Shown: positions 31,543 through 40,683, counted from the stretch's first letter. The stretch: 64,000 nucleotides of DNA from Oerskovia sp042887685 (GCF_042887685.1 NZ_JBHVOS010000016.1:59201-123200); one strand, 5' to 3'. Notes: a model not told the origin generated them from the letters alone. Made by a program: numbers and translations.

Positions 31543-33330
31543 CTACGGCCGCGGCACGTTCCTCAGGTTCGCGCGCGCCATCGACACGACCTCGCCCATG
31601 CCGCCACCCAGGATCTCCTTGCTCATGGCGACCGTGAAGCCGCGCACCTGCCCGGCCGTGATGGTCGGCGGCAGGGACAGCGCTCGCGGGTCGGTCACGA
31701 CGTCGACCAGCGCGGGGCCGGGGCGGGAGAGGGCCCCGCGCAGCGCGCCCCGCACGTCCTTGGCCCGCTCGACCCTCACGGACGGGATCCCGATCGCGTT
31801 CGCGACCGCGGCGTAGTCGATGTGCGGCGACTCGGTGCCGAACATGGGCAGCCCGTCGACGAGCATCTCGAGGCGCACCATCCCCAGGCTGGCGTTGTCG
31901 AACAGGACGATCTTCACGGGCAGCTCGTAGGCCTTGATCGTGATGAGCTCGCCCAGCAGCATCGACAGCCCGCCGTCGCCCGCCATGGCGACGACCTGCC
32001 GGTCGGGCTGGGCGGCCGCGACGCCGATCGCGTGCGGCACCGCGTTCGCCATGGACCCGTGCAGGAACGACCCGATGACGCGCCGCTTGCCGTTGGGGCT
32101 GATGTACCGGGCGGCCCACACGTTGCACATGCCCGTGTCCACGGTGAAGACGGCGTCGTCGGCGGCCTCCTGGTCGAGGACGTCTGCGACGTACTCGGGG
32201 TGGATGGGCGAGTGCTTCTCGACGTCCTTGGTGTACGCCCCGACCACGCCGGTCATCGACTTCTCGTGCTTGGCGACCATGCCGTCGAGGAACGAGCGGT
32301 TCTTGGCCGTGTTCACGAGCGGCAGCAGGAGCCGCACGGTCTCGCCCACGTCGCCGACCACGGCGACGTCGAGCCGGGTCCTGCGGCCCAGGTGCGTGGG
32401 GTCGGTGTCGACCTGCGCGGTCCGCACGGACTCGGGCAGGAACTGGTCGTAGGGGAAGTCGGTGCCGAGCAGGACCAGGAGGTCGGCGTCCTGCATGGCG
32501 TCGTGCGCGGCGCCGTAGCCGAGGAGCCCGCTCATCCCGACGTCGAACGGGTTGTCGTACTGGATCCACTCCTTGCCGCGCAGCGAGTGGCCGATCGGCG
32601 CGGCGATCTTGTCGGCGAGCGCGATCACGTCGTCGTGCGCGCCGCGTGTTCCTGCGCCCGCGAAGATCGTGACCTTCTTGGCCTGGTTGATCGCGTCGGC
32701 CAGCGTCCTCAGGGCGTCGGGGTCGGGGATGATCCGGGGCCTCGCGGGGTGGACCGCGACGTCGATGATCTCGGCCGCGGCGTCGAGGTCCGCGACGTCG
32801 CCGGGGATGGTCAGGACCGAGACCCCGGGGGCGCCGTAGGCGTGGTGGATGGCGGAGTTGATGACGCGCGGTGCCTGCTTGGCCGACGAGATCATCTCGG
32901 AGTACACCGAGCACTCGGTGAACAGGCGGTCCGGGTGCGTCTCCTGGAAGAAGCTCGTCCCGATCTGCGCGCTGGGGATGTGGCTCGCGATCGCGAGAAC
33001 GGGCACCTTGGAGCGGTTGGCGTCGTAGAGCCCGTTGATGAGGTGCAGGTTGCCGGGCCCGCACGAGCCCGCGCACACCGCGAGCTTCCCGGTGACCTCG
33101 GCCTCGGCCGCGGCGGCGAACGCGGCGGACTCCTCGTGGCGCACGTGCACCCACTCGATGCCCTTGCCCTTCCCCTTCTGGCTGCGCCGGACCGCGTCGA
33201 CCACGGGGTTGAGGCTGTCGCCCACGATCCCGTAGATACGTTCGACCCCCGCTTCGATGAGCTGCGCGACGAGCAGGTCGGCGACCGTCCTGTTGCGCTT
33301 GTCCTGGGGCCGACCGAGTCCGAGTGCCAT
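31543..33330 (-). CDS. poxB: Pyruvate oxidase / pyruvate:quinone oxidoreductase type ThDP enzyme
   Basis: A 595-residue ThDP-dependent enzyme of the PoxB group. The catalytic Glu is in VRHEESAAFAAAAEA, the FAD-region core is GTDFPYDQFLPE, and the ThDP motif begins AGDGGLSMLLGELITIKAYELP and ends with an Asn about 27 residues later (FDNASLG). It would convert pyruvate to acetate and CO2, passing electrons to quinone at the membrane. The length suits PoxB (about 570-600). GGAGG lies 7 bp upstream of ATG 33330. Single gene, followed by a family C hairpin. Confidence 0.9.
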   Translation of the reverse strand: MALGLGRPQDKRNRTVADLLVAQLIEAGVERIYGIVGDSLNPVVDAVRRSQKGKGKGIEWVHVRHEESAAFAAAAEAEVTGKLAVCAGSCGPGNLHLINGLYDANRSKVPVLAIASHIPSAQIGTSFFQETHPDRLFTECSVYSEMISSAKQAPRVINSAIHHAYGAPGVSVLTIPGDVADLDAAAEIIDVAVHPARPRIIPDPDALRTLADAINQAKKVTIFAGAGTRGAHDDVIALADKIAAPIGHSLRGKEWIQYDNPFDVGMSGLLGYGAAHDAMQDADLLVLLGTDFPYDQFLPESVRTAQVDTDPTHLGRRTRLDVAVVGDVGETVRLLLPLVNTAKNRSFLDGMVAKHEKSMTGVVGAYTKDVEKHSPIHPEYVADVLDQEAADDAVFTVDTGMCNVWAARYISPNGKRRVIGSFLHGSMANAVPHAIGVAAAQPDRQVVAMAGDGGLSMLLGELITIKAYELPVKIVLFDNASLGMVRLEMLVDGLPMFGTESPHIDYAAVANAIGIPSVRVERAKDVRGALRGALSRPGPALVDVVTDPRALSLPPTITAGQVRGFTVAMSKEILGGGMGEVVSMARANLRNVPRP

Positions 33331-33458
33331 GGGAGAACCTCCGCACGAGGGGATGGGGGATCTCTCCATCGTGCGCCGGAAGGTCCGGGGGCGCAGCCGC
33401 TGGGGCCGTTCCGCTCGTCACGTCCGGGTGTCAGGTCCGCGTCACAGCGGGTGCGCGT

Positions 33459-33515
33459 CGAGTGTGCGGTTCGGGCTGTCGCGAGGGCCCGGGGACAGCC
33501 CGAAGTGCACACTCG
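33459..33515. terminator. Long hairpin, family C
   Basis: CGAGTGTGCGGTTCGGGCTG and CAGCCCGAAGTGCACACTCG are near-perfect complements around a 17-base loop. It lies upstream of poxB and about 215 bp beyond the stop of the minus-strand MFS gene. Confidence 0.75.
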
Positions 33516-33569
33516 CCGTGGCGAGCAGTTCCCGGCCCGACGGCGACCGGCACCGGGTGCACACCACCC

Positions 33570-33709
33570 GGGTGCGGGGCTCGCCCGGGGTGGGCGGCGC
33601 CGTCGGGCGTGGGACTGCCCGGGTGCGGGGCTCGCCCGGGGTGGGCGGCGCCGTCGGGCGTGGGACTGCCCGGGTGCGGGGCTCGCCCGGGGTGGGCGGC
33701 GCCGTCGGG
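33570..33709. repeat. 51-bp tandem repeats carrying family A cores
   Basis: A 51-bp unit beginning GGGTGCGGGGCTCGCCCGG is repeated at 33570, 33621 and 33672 (third copy 38 bp). Each unit holds GGCGCCGTCGGG. A further family A core (GCCCGACGGCGACC) lies at 33536. Together with the family C hairpin, this accounts for most of the 399-bp gene-free stretch 33331-33729. Confidence 0.9.
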
Positions 33710-33729
33710 GGAGCGACCGCGGGCGTCGC

Positions 33730-35001
33730 CTACGCCTCGTCGGGGACCCCGTCGGCGTCGGGGTCCGTGCCGGGGACCGGCGCGTCCCGGCGCAGGACCC
33801 GCAACGACGCGAGCACCGCGACGACCGCGAGGCCGGCCGCGATCATGACGACCTGGAAGCCCGCGTGCGCGCCCGCGGCGTCGATGCGCGACCCCGCGAT
33901 CGACGCCCCGAACGAGACGCCCACGCCCAACGACGTCCCGACCCACGCGAGACCCTCGGTGAGCTGGTGCGGCGTCACGAGCTTCTGGACCAGGGCGTTG
34001 CCGTTGATGAGGGTCGGGGCGATCGTGAAGCCCGTGACGAACATGACGACCGCCAGCATGGGCAGCGACGTGACCACGAAGAACAGCGAGACGCCCAGCG
34101 CCAGGGCGACCATGCCGATCGCGAACCGCTTCCACAGCGGGGAGACCCAGTGGCGTGCGCCGTACGCGAGGCCCGAGATGAGCGAGCCCATCGCGAAGAC
34201 CGCCAGGATGAGGCCCGACGCCGACTTGGACCCCTGCTCCTCGGCGAACGCGATGGTCGAGACGTCGGTCGCGCCGAAGATGAAGCCCATCGCGACGAAG
34301 ACCACGGCGAGCACGATCATGCCGGGCGACCGCATCGCCGACCCGTGCTTGACGCCCGGGACGACCGGGATCACGGGGGGTTCGGTGCGGCGCTGCGACA
34401 GGAACCAGACGCCGCCCACGACGGCCGCGACCGCCGGGACGATGATGCCCGCGGAGTCGGTGACCTCGGTCGCGAGCAGCGTCGCGAGGACGGGGCCGAC
34501 GACGAACACGAGCTCGTCGAGCGCGGACTCCAGGGAGTAGGCCGTGTGGAGCTGGCGGGAGTCCTTGACGGCGTGGCTCCAGCGCGCGCGGACCATCGAG
34601 CCGTACGAGCCGATGCTCGCGCCTGCGACGACGGCCGTCACGTAGAGCCAGATCTCGGGGGCCTGGTTGACCGCCGAGAGGATGAGCCCGACGAGTCCGG
34701 CCGTGCTGACGACGAGCAGCGGGCGCATGACCTTTGCCTGGCCGACGCGGTCGACGTAGCGCGCGATCTGCGGCGAGGCGATGGCCTGCGCGATGACGTA
34801 GGCCGCGGACACGCGACCGGCCAGCGCGTAGGAGTCGTAGATGCCCTGGATCATCAGGACGATGCCGATGCCGACCATGGACATCGGGAGCCTCGCGACG
34901 ACGGCGGCGGCCGAGAAGTTCAGCGCTCCCGGCTTGCTGAGGACGACGCGATAGGGGTTGCGGGAGTCGTCTGCCGCTGCACGAGAGGGGTCCTGTACCA
35001 C
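33730..35001 (-). CDS. MFS transporter
   Basis: A 423-residue, 12-helix major-facilitator protein. The 2-3 loop motif is RYVDRVGQAKVMRP, the centre carries the polar SQRRTEPPVIPVVPG stretch, and GARHWVSPLWKR is in the 8-9 loop. Substrate unknown. The C-terminal 20 residues are acidic (PGTDPDADGVPDEA). The start GTG at 35001 is preceded by GGGAGAA; an upstream ATG would add a 28-residue polar leader. No partner genes; the next gene on this strand (poxB) is separated by repeats. Confidence 0.85.
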   Translation of the reverse strand: MVQDPSRAAADDSRNPYRVVLSKPGALNFSAAAVVARLPMSMVGIGIVLMIQGIYDSYALAGRVSAAYVIAQAIASPQIARYVDRVGQAKVMRPLLVVSTAGLVGLILSAVNQAPEIWLYVTAVVAGASIGSYGSMVRARWSHAVKDSRQLHTAYSLESALDELVFVVGPVLATLLATEVTDSAGIIVPAVAAVVGGVWFLSQRRTEPPVIPVVPGVKHGSAMRSPGMIVLAVVFVAMGFIFGATDVSTIAFAEEQGSKSASGLILAVFAMGSLISGLAYGARHWVSPLWKRFAIGMVALALGVSLFFVVTSLPMLAVVMFVTGFTIAPTLINGNALVQKLVTPHQLTEGLAWVGTSLGVGVSFGASIAGSRIDAAGAHAGFQVVMIAAGLAVVAVLASLRVLRRDAPVPGTDPDADGVPDEA

Positions 35002-35144
35002 CGTGCCATTCTCCCATCTGTTGCCCCGGTCGACGGCGCCTGTCCAGCGCGCGCCCAGCCGTCGCCGGTCGCACACCGGCACGTACCGAGTGTCACCGTT
35101 CCACCGGGCGCGCGCGAACCGATTCCGGCCCGCATGATGAACGG

Positions 35145-35444
35145 GTGAGCGAGCAGACGCAGGAGATCGCGGTCGTCGACAACACGGCCGAGGAGCGCTT
35201 CGAGGCGCGCACGCCCGAGGGGGAGGTGGCGGGGTTCGCCGCGTACGTACGACAACCCGGCCAGGTCGTGTTCACGCACACCGAGGTCGACGACGCCTTC
35301 GCGGGCCACGGCATCGGGTCGACGCTCGCGCGCGGGGCGCTCGACCAGGTGCGCGCCTCGGGGCAGAAGGTCGTGCCCCTGTGCCCGTTCATCAGGGCGT
35401 TCGTGCAGCTCCACGAGGAGTACCAAGACCTGGTCGCGCGCTGA
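35145..35444 (+). CDS. Small GNAT-family acetyltransferase (YidJ-like)
   Basis: A 99-residue single-domain protein of the short GNAT type (GCN5-related, like human GTLF3B/YidJ). It has the beta strands ERFEARTPEGEVAGFAAYV and VVFTHTEVDDAFAGHGIGSTLARGALDQVR, where GHGIGSTL is the acetyl-CoA loop, then VVPLCPFIRAFVQLH. It is half the length of a normal GNAT, as is usual for this group. Substrate unknown. GTG at 35145 has CATGAT ending 6 bp upstream, suggesting leaderless expression. Confidence 0.88.
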   Translation: MSEQTQEIAVVDNTAEERFEARTPEGEVAGFAAYVRQPGQVVFTHTEVDDAFAGHGIGSTLARGALDQVRASGQKVVPLCPFIRAFVQLHEEYQDLVAR

Positions 35445-35541
35445 CCCGCGCTCGCGCCGACCCGCGCTGCCGCGGGAACGACCGAGCGGGGGAGGCCCTC
35501 GCCGGTGACGAGGACCTGCACCGCTCGGCGGGGTGCCGCGA

Positions 35542-36249
35542 TCAGGAGATGGTCGCGGCGAGCGTGACTTCCTGGCGCAGGTCGTGGTTCAGGTCGCCCG
35601 AGGCGTCGGCCGGGGTCAGCGTGACCTCGAACTCGATGGGCGATCCGGGCTGGTACTTGAAGTTCTCGCCGTAGGCGACGGACTGCCCCGGCGCGAGGAC
35701 GAACGGCGCCTCGCCGGATCCCGGGGCGATCGGGGAGTCGACGACACCGGCGGCCTCGAAGAGCGCGCTGTCGACGATGCTGTCCATGCCCTGCATGTAG
35801 GGCCAGTCGGCGTAGCGGGCGTCGACGCCCACGACCGTGTAGCTCAGGGGCAGGTCGGCGTCGCCCGTGTTGGTCAGGACGTAGTTGACGAACACGATCT
35901 CGTCGCCCGGGTTCAGGATCGGCTTGCCCGACTCGTCCGCGAACTGGCCGGTCTTCGTCGCGACGGCGGTGCTCACCTGGTAGACGTCCACGGTGAAGCC
36001 GTCGCCCTCGGCCGTGCCGAGCTGGGTGCCGACGACCGCGTTGGACGCGGCCCACGCCGGCTTGTCCCCCGTGCTGGCGGCGGCGGGCTCGGCCTCGTCC
36101 TCGGCGGGGGTCTCCTCCACGGCCGGCTTCTCGACGCTCGTCGAGGCCGAGGTGGTCTCCTCGGGGGCGTCGTCGCCCGCGCAGGCGGACAGGCCGAGGA
36201 CGGCGACGAGGGCGAGGGGCAGCGCGAGGGCTGCGCGTGACGTGCGCAT
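35542..36249 (-). CDS. Secreted lipoprotein, DUF4352-like
   Basis: The 235-residue protein has a lipoprotein signal ending in LSAC (about residues 20-23), an acidic Ala/Glu/Thr-rich spacer (24-65) and a beta-sandwich domain (about 75-235) with IVFVNYVLTNTGDADLPLSY and LAPGQSVAYGENFKYQPGSPIEFEV. This fits the immunoglobulin-like domains (DUF4352 or Telomeric-repeat type) of actinobacterial lipoproteins of unknown role. Anchored outside the membrane. Single gene; ATG at 36249. Confidence 0.75.
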   Translation of the reverse strand: MRTSRAALALPLALVAVLGLSACAGDDAPEETTSASTSVEKPAVEETPAEDEAEPAAASTGDKPAWAASNAVVGTQLGTAEGDGFTVDVYQVSTAVATKTGQFADESGKPILNPGDEIVFVNYVLTNTGDADLPLSYTVVGVDARYADWPYMQGMDSIVDSALFEAAGVVDSPIAPGSGEAPFVLAPGQSVAYGENFKYQPGSPIEFEVTLTPADASGDLNHDLRQEVTLAATIS

Positions 36250-36408
36250 GGGGACTCCAGAGATCGACGAGGGAACGCCTTCGATACTAGGAGTAGATCT
36301 TCGCGGCAGTTCGCGATTCTGATGGTGAGAACTACCCATGTGAGATACCCGACGGCGGGCGTCCGGGCCGCCACGAGGTGCTATGCCGCGGGGACGGGGA
36401 GCGGCGAG

Positions 36409-36442
36409 GTGCCCGACGGCGGTGCGCACCGCCGTCGGGCAC
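36409..36442. terminator. Perfect 34-bp palindrome with family A arms
   Basis: GTGCCCGACGGCGGTGC followed directly by its exact reverse complement. It lies 14 bp past the stop codon of the phosphoglucomutase gene and is the clearest complete family A element; probably acts as its terminator. Confidence 0.8.
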
Positions 36443-36455
36443 CCCGCCCCGGGCG

Positions 36456-38138
36456 TCAGCCGCCCAGGGCGTCCGAGACGACCTGCTTGGCCTCGTCCTG
36501 CACCTGCGCCAGGTGCTCGGCCGAGACGAACGACTCGGCGTAGATCTTGTACACGTTCTCCGTGCCCGAGGGGCGCGCCGCGAACCACGCGTTCTCCGTG
36601 GTGACCTTGAGGCCGCCGATCGCCGCCCCGTTGCCCGGCGCCGTCGTCAGCCTCGCGGTGATCTCCTCGCCCGCGAGCGTCGTCGACGTGACCTGCTCGG
36701 GGCTCAGCCGCGCGAGCGCCGACTTCTCCTCGAGCGAGGCCGGGGCGTCGACGCGTGCGTACCAGGACTCGCCGTACTGCTCGACGAGCCGGGCGTGGTG
36801 CTGCGACGGGGTCCTCCCCGTGGTCGCGAGGATCTCCGAGGCGAGCAGCGCGAGGAGCAGGCCGTCCTTGTCGGTCGTCCACACCCCGCCGTTCGTGCGC
36901 AGGAACGACGCGCCCGCCGACTCCTCGCCGCCGAACCCGACCGAGCCGTCGAGCAGGCCCGGCACGAACCACTTGAAGCCCACCGGCACCTCCTCGACGC
37001 GGCGGCCCAGCCCACCGCCGACCCGGTCGATGAGCGACGACGACACGAGCGTCTTGCCGATCGCGGCGTCCTGACGCCACCCCGGGCGGGCCCCGCCGTA
37101 GAGGTAGTCGATCGCGACCGCGAGGTAGTGGTTGGGGTTCATGAGCCCGGCGTCCGGCGTGACGATCCCGTGGCGGTCTGAGTCCGCGTCGTTGCCCGTC
37201 GCGATGTCGAACGTCGAGGTCGCGTCCGGGTCCGTCATCTTCTGCACGAGCGAGGCCATGGCGTACGGCGACGAGCAGTCCATGCGGATCTTGCCGTCCC
37301 AGTCGAGCGTCATGAACGCCCACCGCGGGTCCACCTGCGGGTTCACGACCGTCAGGTCCAGCCCGTAGCGCTCGCCGATCTCGCCCCAGTACTCGACCGA
37401 GGCCCCGCCCAGGGGGTCGGCGCCGATCGAGACGCCCGCGCCGCGGATCGCGTCGAGGTCCAGGACCGAGGCCAGGTCGTCGACGTACGCCGTGAGGAAG
37501 TCGTGCCGGTGCGTGGTCTCGGCCGTCAGCGCCCGCTCGAGCGGGACCCGCCGGACCTGCCCGACGCCCGAGCGCAGGATCTCGTTCGCACGGTCCGCGA
37601 TCCAGCCCGTCGCCTCCGAGTCCGCCGGGCCACCGTGCGGCGGGTTGTACTTGAAGCCGCCGTCGCGCGGCGGGTTGTGCGACGGCGTCACGACGATGCC
37701 GTCCGCGAGCTCGGGGCCGCTCGTGCGGACGCCCTCCTCGGTCGCTGCGCCGTTGTGCAGCAGGATCGACTGCGACACGGCCGGCGTCGGCGTGAACGAG
37801 TCGCGAGCGTCGATGTACGTCTGGACGCCCGCCGCCGCGAGGACCTCGAGCGCGGTCTGCCACGCGGGCAGCGACAGCGCGTGCGTGTCGCGGCCGATGA
37901 ACAGCGGGCCGTCGGTGCCCTGAGCGCGCCGGTACTCCACGATGGCCGCGGTGATCGCGACGATGTGCGCCTCGTTGAACGCGTGGTCCAGGCTCGAACC
38001 ACGGTGGCCCGACGTCCCGAACACCACCTTCTGCGCCGGGTCGTCGACGTCGGGGGAGAGGTCGTAGTAGGCGCCGACCACGGCGTCCACGTCGATGAGG
38101 TCCTGAGGCTGGGCGGGAGTACCGGCGCGTGGGTCCAT
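36456..38138 (-). CDS. pgm: Phosphoglucomutase (alpha-D-glucose-specific)
   Basis: A 560-residue enzyme that interconverts glucose 1-phosphate and glucose 6-phosphate. The phosphoserine loop is VTPSHNPPRDGGFKYNPP, the metal loop ATGNDADSDRHG, the sugar-binding loop GFGGEESAG, and the phosphate-binding loop RPSGTENVYKIYAES near the end. Length and motifs match the Pgm (PNTM_II) group. ATG at 38138; a 34-bp palindrome follows the stop. Single gene. Confidence 0.95.
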   Translation of the reverse strand: MDPRAGTPAQPQDLIDVDAVVGAYYDLSPDVDDPAQKVVFGTSGHRGSSLDHAFNEAHIVAITAAIVEYRRAQGTDGPLFIGRDTHALSLPAWQTALEVLAAAGVQTYIDARDSFTPTPAVSQSILLHNGAATEEGVRTSGPELADGIVVTPSHNPPRDGGFKYNPPHGGPADSEATGWIADRANEILRSGVGQVRRVPLERALTAETTHRHDFLTAYVDDLASVLDLDAIRGAGVSIGADPLGGASVEYWGEIGERYGLDLTVVNPQVDPRWAFMTLDWDGKIRMDCSSPYAMASLVQKMTDPDATSTFDIATGNDADSDRHGIVTPDAGLMNPNHYLAVAIDYLYGGARPGWRQDAAIGKTLVSSSLIDRVGGGLGRRVEEVPVGFKWFVPGLLDGSVGFGGEESAGASFLRTNGGVWTTDKDGLLLALLASEILATTGRTPSQHHARLVEQYGESWYARVDAPASLEEKSALARLSPEQVTSTTLAGEEITARLTTAPGNGAAIGGLKVTTENAWFAARPSGTENVYKIYAESFVSAEHLAQVQDEAKQVVSDALGG

Positions 38139-38193
38139 GGACCGATCCTGCCACTGGTGGGGGTGTCGCTGCTGGTCGGCCCGGCGCACCGGT

Positions 38194-38275
38194 GCCGAGC
38201 ATGCGGTTGTCGTCGTGATCGGGCCGGATCCGGACGGCAACCGCATGGTCGACGAGCGACAACCGCATGCTCGGC
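38194..38275. repeat. Long inverted repeat between divergent genes
   Basis: GCCGAGCATGCGGTTGTCG and its near-exact complement CGACAACCGCATGCTCGGC bound an 82-bp element. A third copy of GCAACCGCATGGTCG lies inside the loop. It sits between the pgm and rhodanese promoters, so it is not an ordinary terminator; it resembles family C in length and design. Confidence 0.7.
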
Positions 38276-38333
38276 GCCCCCGGCCCGTGAACGCGGCCCG
38301 ACGACGTCTCGTCAGAAACGTAGGCTGGTCACC

Positions 38334-38657
38334 ATGTTCCCGCCTCAGGTACCCACGACCGACGTGTCCGAGCTCGACGCCGAGCGCCCCGTGCCCGAGG
38401 GCGTCGTGCTCCTCGACGTGCGCGAGCAGGACGAGTGGGACGCGGGCCACGCGCCCGACGCCGTCCACATCCCCCTCGGCGAGCTCCCCGTCCGCTGGGG
38501 CGAGCTCGACCCCGACGTGCCGATCCTCGTGATCTGCCACTCGGGCGGCCGGTCGGCGCGCGCCGCCGCGTGGCTCAACCAGGGCGACTTCGACGCGACC
38601 AACCTCGACGGCGGCATGGTCGCGTGGTCGCAGCGAGGGTTCCCGGTCGAGCGGTAG
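38334..38657 (+). CDS. Single-domain rhodanese-like protein
   Basis: A 107-residue rhodanese domain with LLDVREQDEWDAGHAPDAVHIPLGEL and the active-site loop VICHSGGRSAR, whose Cys is at about residue 69. It would carry or transfer sulfane sulfur in the cytoplasm. The short loop CHSGGRS is of the GlpE type. TAGGCT at 38321-38326 ends 7 bp upstream of the ATG, so expression is probably leaderless. Single gene. The region 38658-38756 beyond it has direct repeats of GGCAGACCTGCCTCGCCGG. Confidence 0.88.
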   Translation: MFPPQVPTTDVSELDAERPVPEGVVLLDVREQDEWDAGHAPDAVHIPLGELPVRWGELDPDVPILVICHSGGRSARAAAWLNQGDFDATNLDGGMVAWSQRGFPVER

Positions 38658-38756
38658 CCGAGCGGTAGAGGTCGTCCCGGCAGACCTGCCTCGCCGGTAG
38701 ACCGGCCCCGCTGGCAGACCTGCCTCGCCGGCCGCCCCGCACCCCGGCCGGCGGCC

Positions 38757-40571
38757 CTACCCCGCCGGGACCCCGTCCACCGGGGCGTCGTCCTCGACGG
38801 GCGGCACGTCGGCGCCTTCCTCGCCCGGGGGCACGGCGTCCTCGTCGGGGACCGGCTGCTCGACGACGAGCGGCCAGGGCTGTCGTGGTCCGACGTCGGC
38901 GGCCCCGTCCGGGGTCACGGAGACGATCTGCCAGTCGACGATCCGTCGCTCGACCGGGTCGAACCGCAGCAGCGTCATCTCGGCCGTGCCCTTGAGGGGC
39001 CCGATGCGGGACGCGTTCGCGATGGCGCCGGCCGTACTCCCGTTGACGTAGCGGATGCCGCCGCCGACCTGTTCCGGGTCGGCGCGCGTGTGCATGTGGC
39101 CGGAGAGCTGGGCGGGCACGCAGCCCGACTCCATGGGGACGTTGCCGACGCGGGGGGTGTGGATGAGCAGGATGTCGATCCCGTCCTCGGCCTCGCACGC
39201 GACGTCCGTCAGGCGCGCGGCCTGCGCGACGGCTCCTCCGGCGCGGGTCGTGGGGCCTTCGATGAGGCCTGGTGCCATGGCGTCGCTGTCGCCGAGGATG
39301 CGGATCCCCTGGACGTCGAGGATCCCTCCGTCGAGCACCTTGGCGCCTCGGGACCGTTCGCGGGCCGAGGTCTCGGTCGAGTCGTGGTTGCCGTCGGCGA
39401 CGACCATGGTCGTGCCCTTGGGAAGGGCCGACATGTAGGCGTCCACGCAGAAGTTCTCGACCGCGGTCCCGTTCATGGTGGTGTCGCCCGCGTTGAGGAC
39501 CAGGGTCGCGGAGGACCGGTCGATGGTCGTCCGGATCAGCGGCGCCATCCCGATGTTGCAGTGCAGGTCGCTGATGAGCAGCATCGTCACGAGCTCTGCG
39601 TCGTCGGTGGGCGAGGGGGAGGGAGAGGGGGTGGGCGGACCGTCGCTCGCGCCGGTCCCGGCGGTGCCCTCCGTGCCTTCGACCGCGTCCGGCGGGATCG
39701 CGTCACCCCCGGTGTCCGCGCCTGCGTCCGGGCCCGTCCCCGTCTCGGCCTCCGCAGCCGCCGCAGCCGCAGCCGCAGCCGCCTCGGCCTCGGCTTCCGC
39801 CTCGTCGATCGCGTCACGCTGGTCCCACGCGGCCACCAGGTTCTTGTCGGCCATGTCGTAGAACTCGTCGTTCTCCCGCAGGAAGTCGACGACCATCCCC
39901 CCGTAGGTGTCGACGATCCCGGCGAGCCGGCCGGTGATGCGGGCACCCTCGAGAGGGGTCCCGGCGAAGACCGCGGAGGTGGGGGTCGTCGTCTCGAGGT
40001 CGCGGTCCTGGGTCGACGAGGACAGCGACCCGGCGACGAGGGAGACGATCGCGACGCTCGCCGTGATCTCCCACGTGCGAGGGGCCAGGATCGAGGTCAG
40101 CTCGTCCCGTCGGGCCGCCCCGAGGACCACGTACCCGAGGGCGCCCACGGCGCCGGCCACGAGGATCGCGAACCCGGTGCGTCGCAGCGCGTCGACGACC
40201 AGTGCACGGACGGCGTGCCCGATCGACTCCTGCGGGCCGCTGAAGAACTGCAGGTAGCTCTCGAGGTCGTTCGTGAGCCCGGCGAGCGTCGTGGCCTGGT
40301 CGACCGCGGTGAGGTCGGCCGGGATCTCCTTGACCGTGACGCTCGCGCCGAGGCCGGCGGGAAGGGGCGAGTCGATCTGCAGGGTGCCGAGCGGCCCCAG
40401 GTCGACGGTGACGACGCTGTCCGTGGTCACCTCGTAGCGGGCCTCGTGGGGACCGAGGCTGAGGTCCGCGGTCGCGGTCGTCACGCCCCAGACGACGCAG
40501 GGGACGAGTACCGCGACGACGGTGAGGGTCCAGCGGACCCATCGGGGTGGCGTGCGGTGCGTGGTGGTCAT
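38757..40571 (-). CDS. Membrane-anchored metallophosphoesterase
   Basis: The 604-residue protein has an N-terminal helix (12-32), an extracellular segment, a further helix pair (about 125-150 and 170-185), an Ala/Glu-rich linker (about 245-330, with a pure run of nine Ala) and a calcineurin-like phosphoesterase domain (about 335-560). The metal ligands are visible: ISDLHCN (Asp, His), NAGDTT, DGNHDS, LIHTP and SGHMHTR. The C-terminus is acidic and Pro-rich. Substrate unknown; the catalytic domain is probably extracytoplasmic. Divergent from the DUF5926 gene. Confidence 0.85.
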   Translation of the reverse strand: MTTTHRTPPRWVRWTLTVVAVLVPCVVWGVTTATADLSLGPHEARYEVTTDSVVTVDLGPLGTLQIDSPLPAGLGASVTVKEIPADLTAVDQATTLAGLTNDLESYLQFFSGPQESIGHAVRALVVDALRRTGFAILVAGAVGALGYVVLGAARRDELTSILAPRTWEITASVAIVSLVAGSLSSSTQDRDLETTTPTSAVFAGTPLEGARITGRLAGIVDTYGGMVVDFLRENDEFYDMADKNLVAAWDQRDAIDEAEAEAEAAAAAAAAAAEAETGTGPDAGADTGGDAIPPDAVEGTEGTAGTGASDGPPTPSPSPSPTDDAELVTMLLISDLHCNIGMAPLIRTTIDRSSATLVLNAGDTTMNGTAVENFCVDAYMSALPKGTTMVVADGNHDSTETSARERSRGAKVLDGGILDVQGIRILGDSDAMAPGLIEGPTTRAGGAVAQAARLTDVACEAEDGIDILLIHTPRVGNVPMESGCVPAQLSGHMHTRADPEQVGGGIRYVNGSTAGAIANASRIGPLKGTAEMTLLRFDPVERRIVDWQIVSVTPDGAADVGPRQPWPLVVEQPVPDEDAVPPGEEGADVPPVEDDAPVDGVPAG

Positions 40572-40683
40572 CGGGTCCAGCCTTGCCGATCATGAGTGGG
40601 GTCGCCATCGGCGCGCCGGGTGCACCAGGGGCTGGTTCGTCACAGGGGTCGGCGTGCAGTTCAGTCCTACTACACTTCCCCCC

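Noticed and set aside
33570..33709. 51-bp tandem repeats as a CRISPR or coding repeat
   Set aside because: The units are identical throughout, with no variable spacers; the open frame through them has no ribosome site or domain.
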